5,815 bases of DNA from an uncultured Dorea sp. (GTDB lineage Bacteria > Bacillota > Clostridia > Lachnospirales > Lachnospiraceae), in NCBI GenBank assembly GCA_934295165.1, contig CAKRAT010000086.1:1-5815 (forward strand), read 5' to 3'. The position numbers and the translations under genes were made by a program. Within the stretch, counting starts at the first letter, position 1. Each line of letters starts with the position of its first letter. The notes below the pieces were generated by a model. It worked only from the letters and a program-made list of their open reading frames with translations, did no database searches and had not been told where the DNA came from. Shown one piece after another: positions 4,439 to 5,815 of the stretch.

Positions 4439-5815
4439 CTATACAGGATAACTTCCGTTTTCCGTATCAGCTACTGTCGCATCCACCTTTGTCTGCTGTG
4501 CTTCTCTATACTTGAAGAAGTCTACAGCAACCTGTGGGAACAGTGCGTAAGACAGTACATCTTCATCCTGCTGGATCCACTGTTCGCATTCTTTGCGGAG
4601 TGTGTCTAATTCATCCGGGATCAGGTCTGCCGGACGGCATGTGATGATCTCAGGATCGTCTCCAAGTACTTTCTTGATCACGTCCGGATTCATTGGTTTA
4701 ACTGTCTGTCCGTATTTACCACTTAAGAGGTCTTTTGTCTCTTTTGTTGCTACTTTGTAACGTTCTCCCATCAGTACGTTAAATACAGCCTGTGTACCAA
4801 CGATCTGTGAGGAAGGTGTTACAAGCGGTGGTTCTCCAAGGTCTTTACGTACTCTTGGAACTTCCTCAAGTACATCGTAGAACTTGTCTTCTGCACCCTG
4901 CTCTTTTAACTGTGATGTCAGGTTAGAAAGCATTCCGCCCGGTACCTGATACAGAAGAGTCTTAATATTAACTCCAAGGTTCTTTGGATTCAGGAGTCCG
5001 CTGTCAAGAGCTTCGTCACGGATCGGACGGAAGTAATCAGCAATCTCTGCCAGAAGTTTCTGGTCTAATCCCGTATCGTAAGGTGTTCCCTTGAATGTCT
5101 CAACCATAACTTCTGTTGCAGGCTGGGATGTTCCAAGTGCGAATGGTGACATTGCTGTGTCGATGACATCTACACCAGCCTCTACTGCTTTCATGTAAGT
5201 CATAGAAGCAACACCTGATGTGTAGTGTGTGTGCAGCTGGATTGGAAGATCTACTGCTTCTTTCAGTGCTCCAACTAGTTCTGTTGCATTGTATGGTGTC
5301 AGAAGACCAGCCATATCTTTGATACAGATAGAGTTTGCACCCATATCCTGGATTCTCTTGGCGATGTCTACCCAGTAATCCAGTGTATAAGCATCACCTA
5401 ATGTGTAAGATAATGCGATCTGAGCTTCCACTTTTTCTTTGTTTGCAGCTTTCACTGCTGTCTTCAGGTTACGAAGATCATTTAAGCAGTCAAAGATACG
5501 GATGATGTCGATTCCGTTTGCAGCAGATTTCTGTACGAAATATTCTACCACGTCGTCAGCGTATGGACGGTATCCCAAGATGTTCTGTCCACGGAATAAC
5601 ATCTGAAGTTTTGTATTTTTGAATCCATCACGGAATTTACGAAGTCTTTCCCATGGATCTTCTTTTAAGAAACGAAGAGATGCATCGAATGTAGCTCCAC
5701 CCCAGCACTCTACGGAATGATATCCAACCTTGTCCATTTTATCAACGATCGGGAGCATCTGCTCTGTTGTCATACGGGTTGCGATCAGAGACTGATGCGC
5801 ATCACGCAGGATCGT
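4439..5815 (-). CDS. oadA: Oxaloacetate decarboxylase alpha / pyruvate carboxylase subunit B-type carboxyltransferase, N-terminus just beyond window
   Basis: The frame is open to the right edge, giving 458 residues. The first visible residues, TILRDAHQSLIATRM, are the classic start of the DRE-TIM carboxyltransferase barrel, so only about 5-15 residues are missing; the ATG at 5773 is internal. Barrel motifs, numbered from the first visible residue, include GGATFD (39-44), FRGQN (74-78), CIKDMAG with the lysine (166) that becomes carboxylated, and HTH (195-197) for the divalent metal. A conserved PYC/OADA C-terminal domain follows, with VPGGMLSNL. The protein ends in ENGSYPV without the MKM biotinyl-lysine domain, so biotin must be supplied by a separate carrier subunit. 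Such proteins transfer carboxyl groups between biotin and pyruvate/oxaloacetate, either in the sodium-pumping decarboxylase or in a two-subunit pyruvate carboxylase; sequence here cannot separate these. No partner subunit lies downstream, so they would be upstream or elsewhere. Confidence 0.93.
   Translation of the reverse strand, partial: TILRDAHQSLIATRMTTEQMLPIVDKMDKVGYHSVECWGGATFDASLRFLKEDPWERLRKFRDGFKNTKLQMLFRGQNILGYRPYADDVVEYFVQKSAANGIDIIRIFDCLNDLRNLKTAVKAANKEKVEAQIALSYTLGDAYTLDYWVDIAKRIQDMGANSICIKDMAGLLTPYNATELVGALKEAVDLPIQLHTHYTSGVASMTYMKAVEAGVDVIDTAMSPFALGTSQPATEVMVETFKGTPYDTGLDQKLLAEIADYFRPIRDEALDSGLLNPKNLGVNIKTLLYQVPGGMLSNLTSQLKEQGAEDKFYDVLEEVPRVRKDLGEPPLVTPSSQIVGTQAVFNVLMGERYKVATKETKDLLSGKYGQTVKPMNPDVIKKVLGDDPEIITCRPADLIPDELDTLRKECEQWIQQDEDVLSYALFPQVAVDFFKYREAQQTKVDATVADTENGSYPV

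Noticed and set aside
5771..5773. Start of the carboxyltransferase at ATG 5773
   Set aside because: The frame continues upstream through the conserved LRDAHQSL metal-site motif, so this ATG is internal.

Overview
The window looks like chromosomal DNA of a gut-type Clostridia, most probably Lachnospiraceae. This rests on moderate GC content, strong AGGAGG-like ribosome binding sites, and the order RpiR-type regulator, HI0933-type flavoprotein, cmk, ispH. A biotin-free oxaloacetate decarboxylase/pyruvate carboxylase-type alpha subunit also fits. The genus cannot be fixed from the sequence alone. All five recognisable genes lie on the minus strand, so transcription runs right to left.

Right edge (4439-5815): a carboxyltransferase subunit (OadA type) lacking only about its first dozen residues. 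It is followed by a 722-base gene-free interval (3717-4438). Left part (1-3716): an RpiR/SIS regulator with a near-consensus sigma-A promoter, then an HI0933-family flavoprotein, cytidylate kinase (cmk), and the N-terminal 229 residues of IspH, which runs off the left edge. Gaps of 115, 78 and 29 bases, and no convincing terminator between these genes, suggest one transcript. It would join nucleotide and isoprenoid housekeeping functions with a regulator and a flavoprotein of unknown substrate.

The most unusual content is in the gene-free interval. It holds two large palindromic elements, 3800-4039 and 4187-4426, in opposite orientation. Each is exactly 240 bp between its outermost perfect 29-bp inverted repeats. 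They share a core of about 53 columns with 50 identities, folding as nested hairpins, followed by a second hairpin in which three base pairs have changed in a compensatory way between copies. The arms outside the core are unrelated in sequence, yet each pairs with its own partner with the same overall geometry. This argues for selection on structure, and against two copies of one ordinary MITE. One element sits 12 bases after the oadA stop and may act as its terminator or 3' end structure. The other almost touches the rpiR promoter. I do not recognise the family by name.
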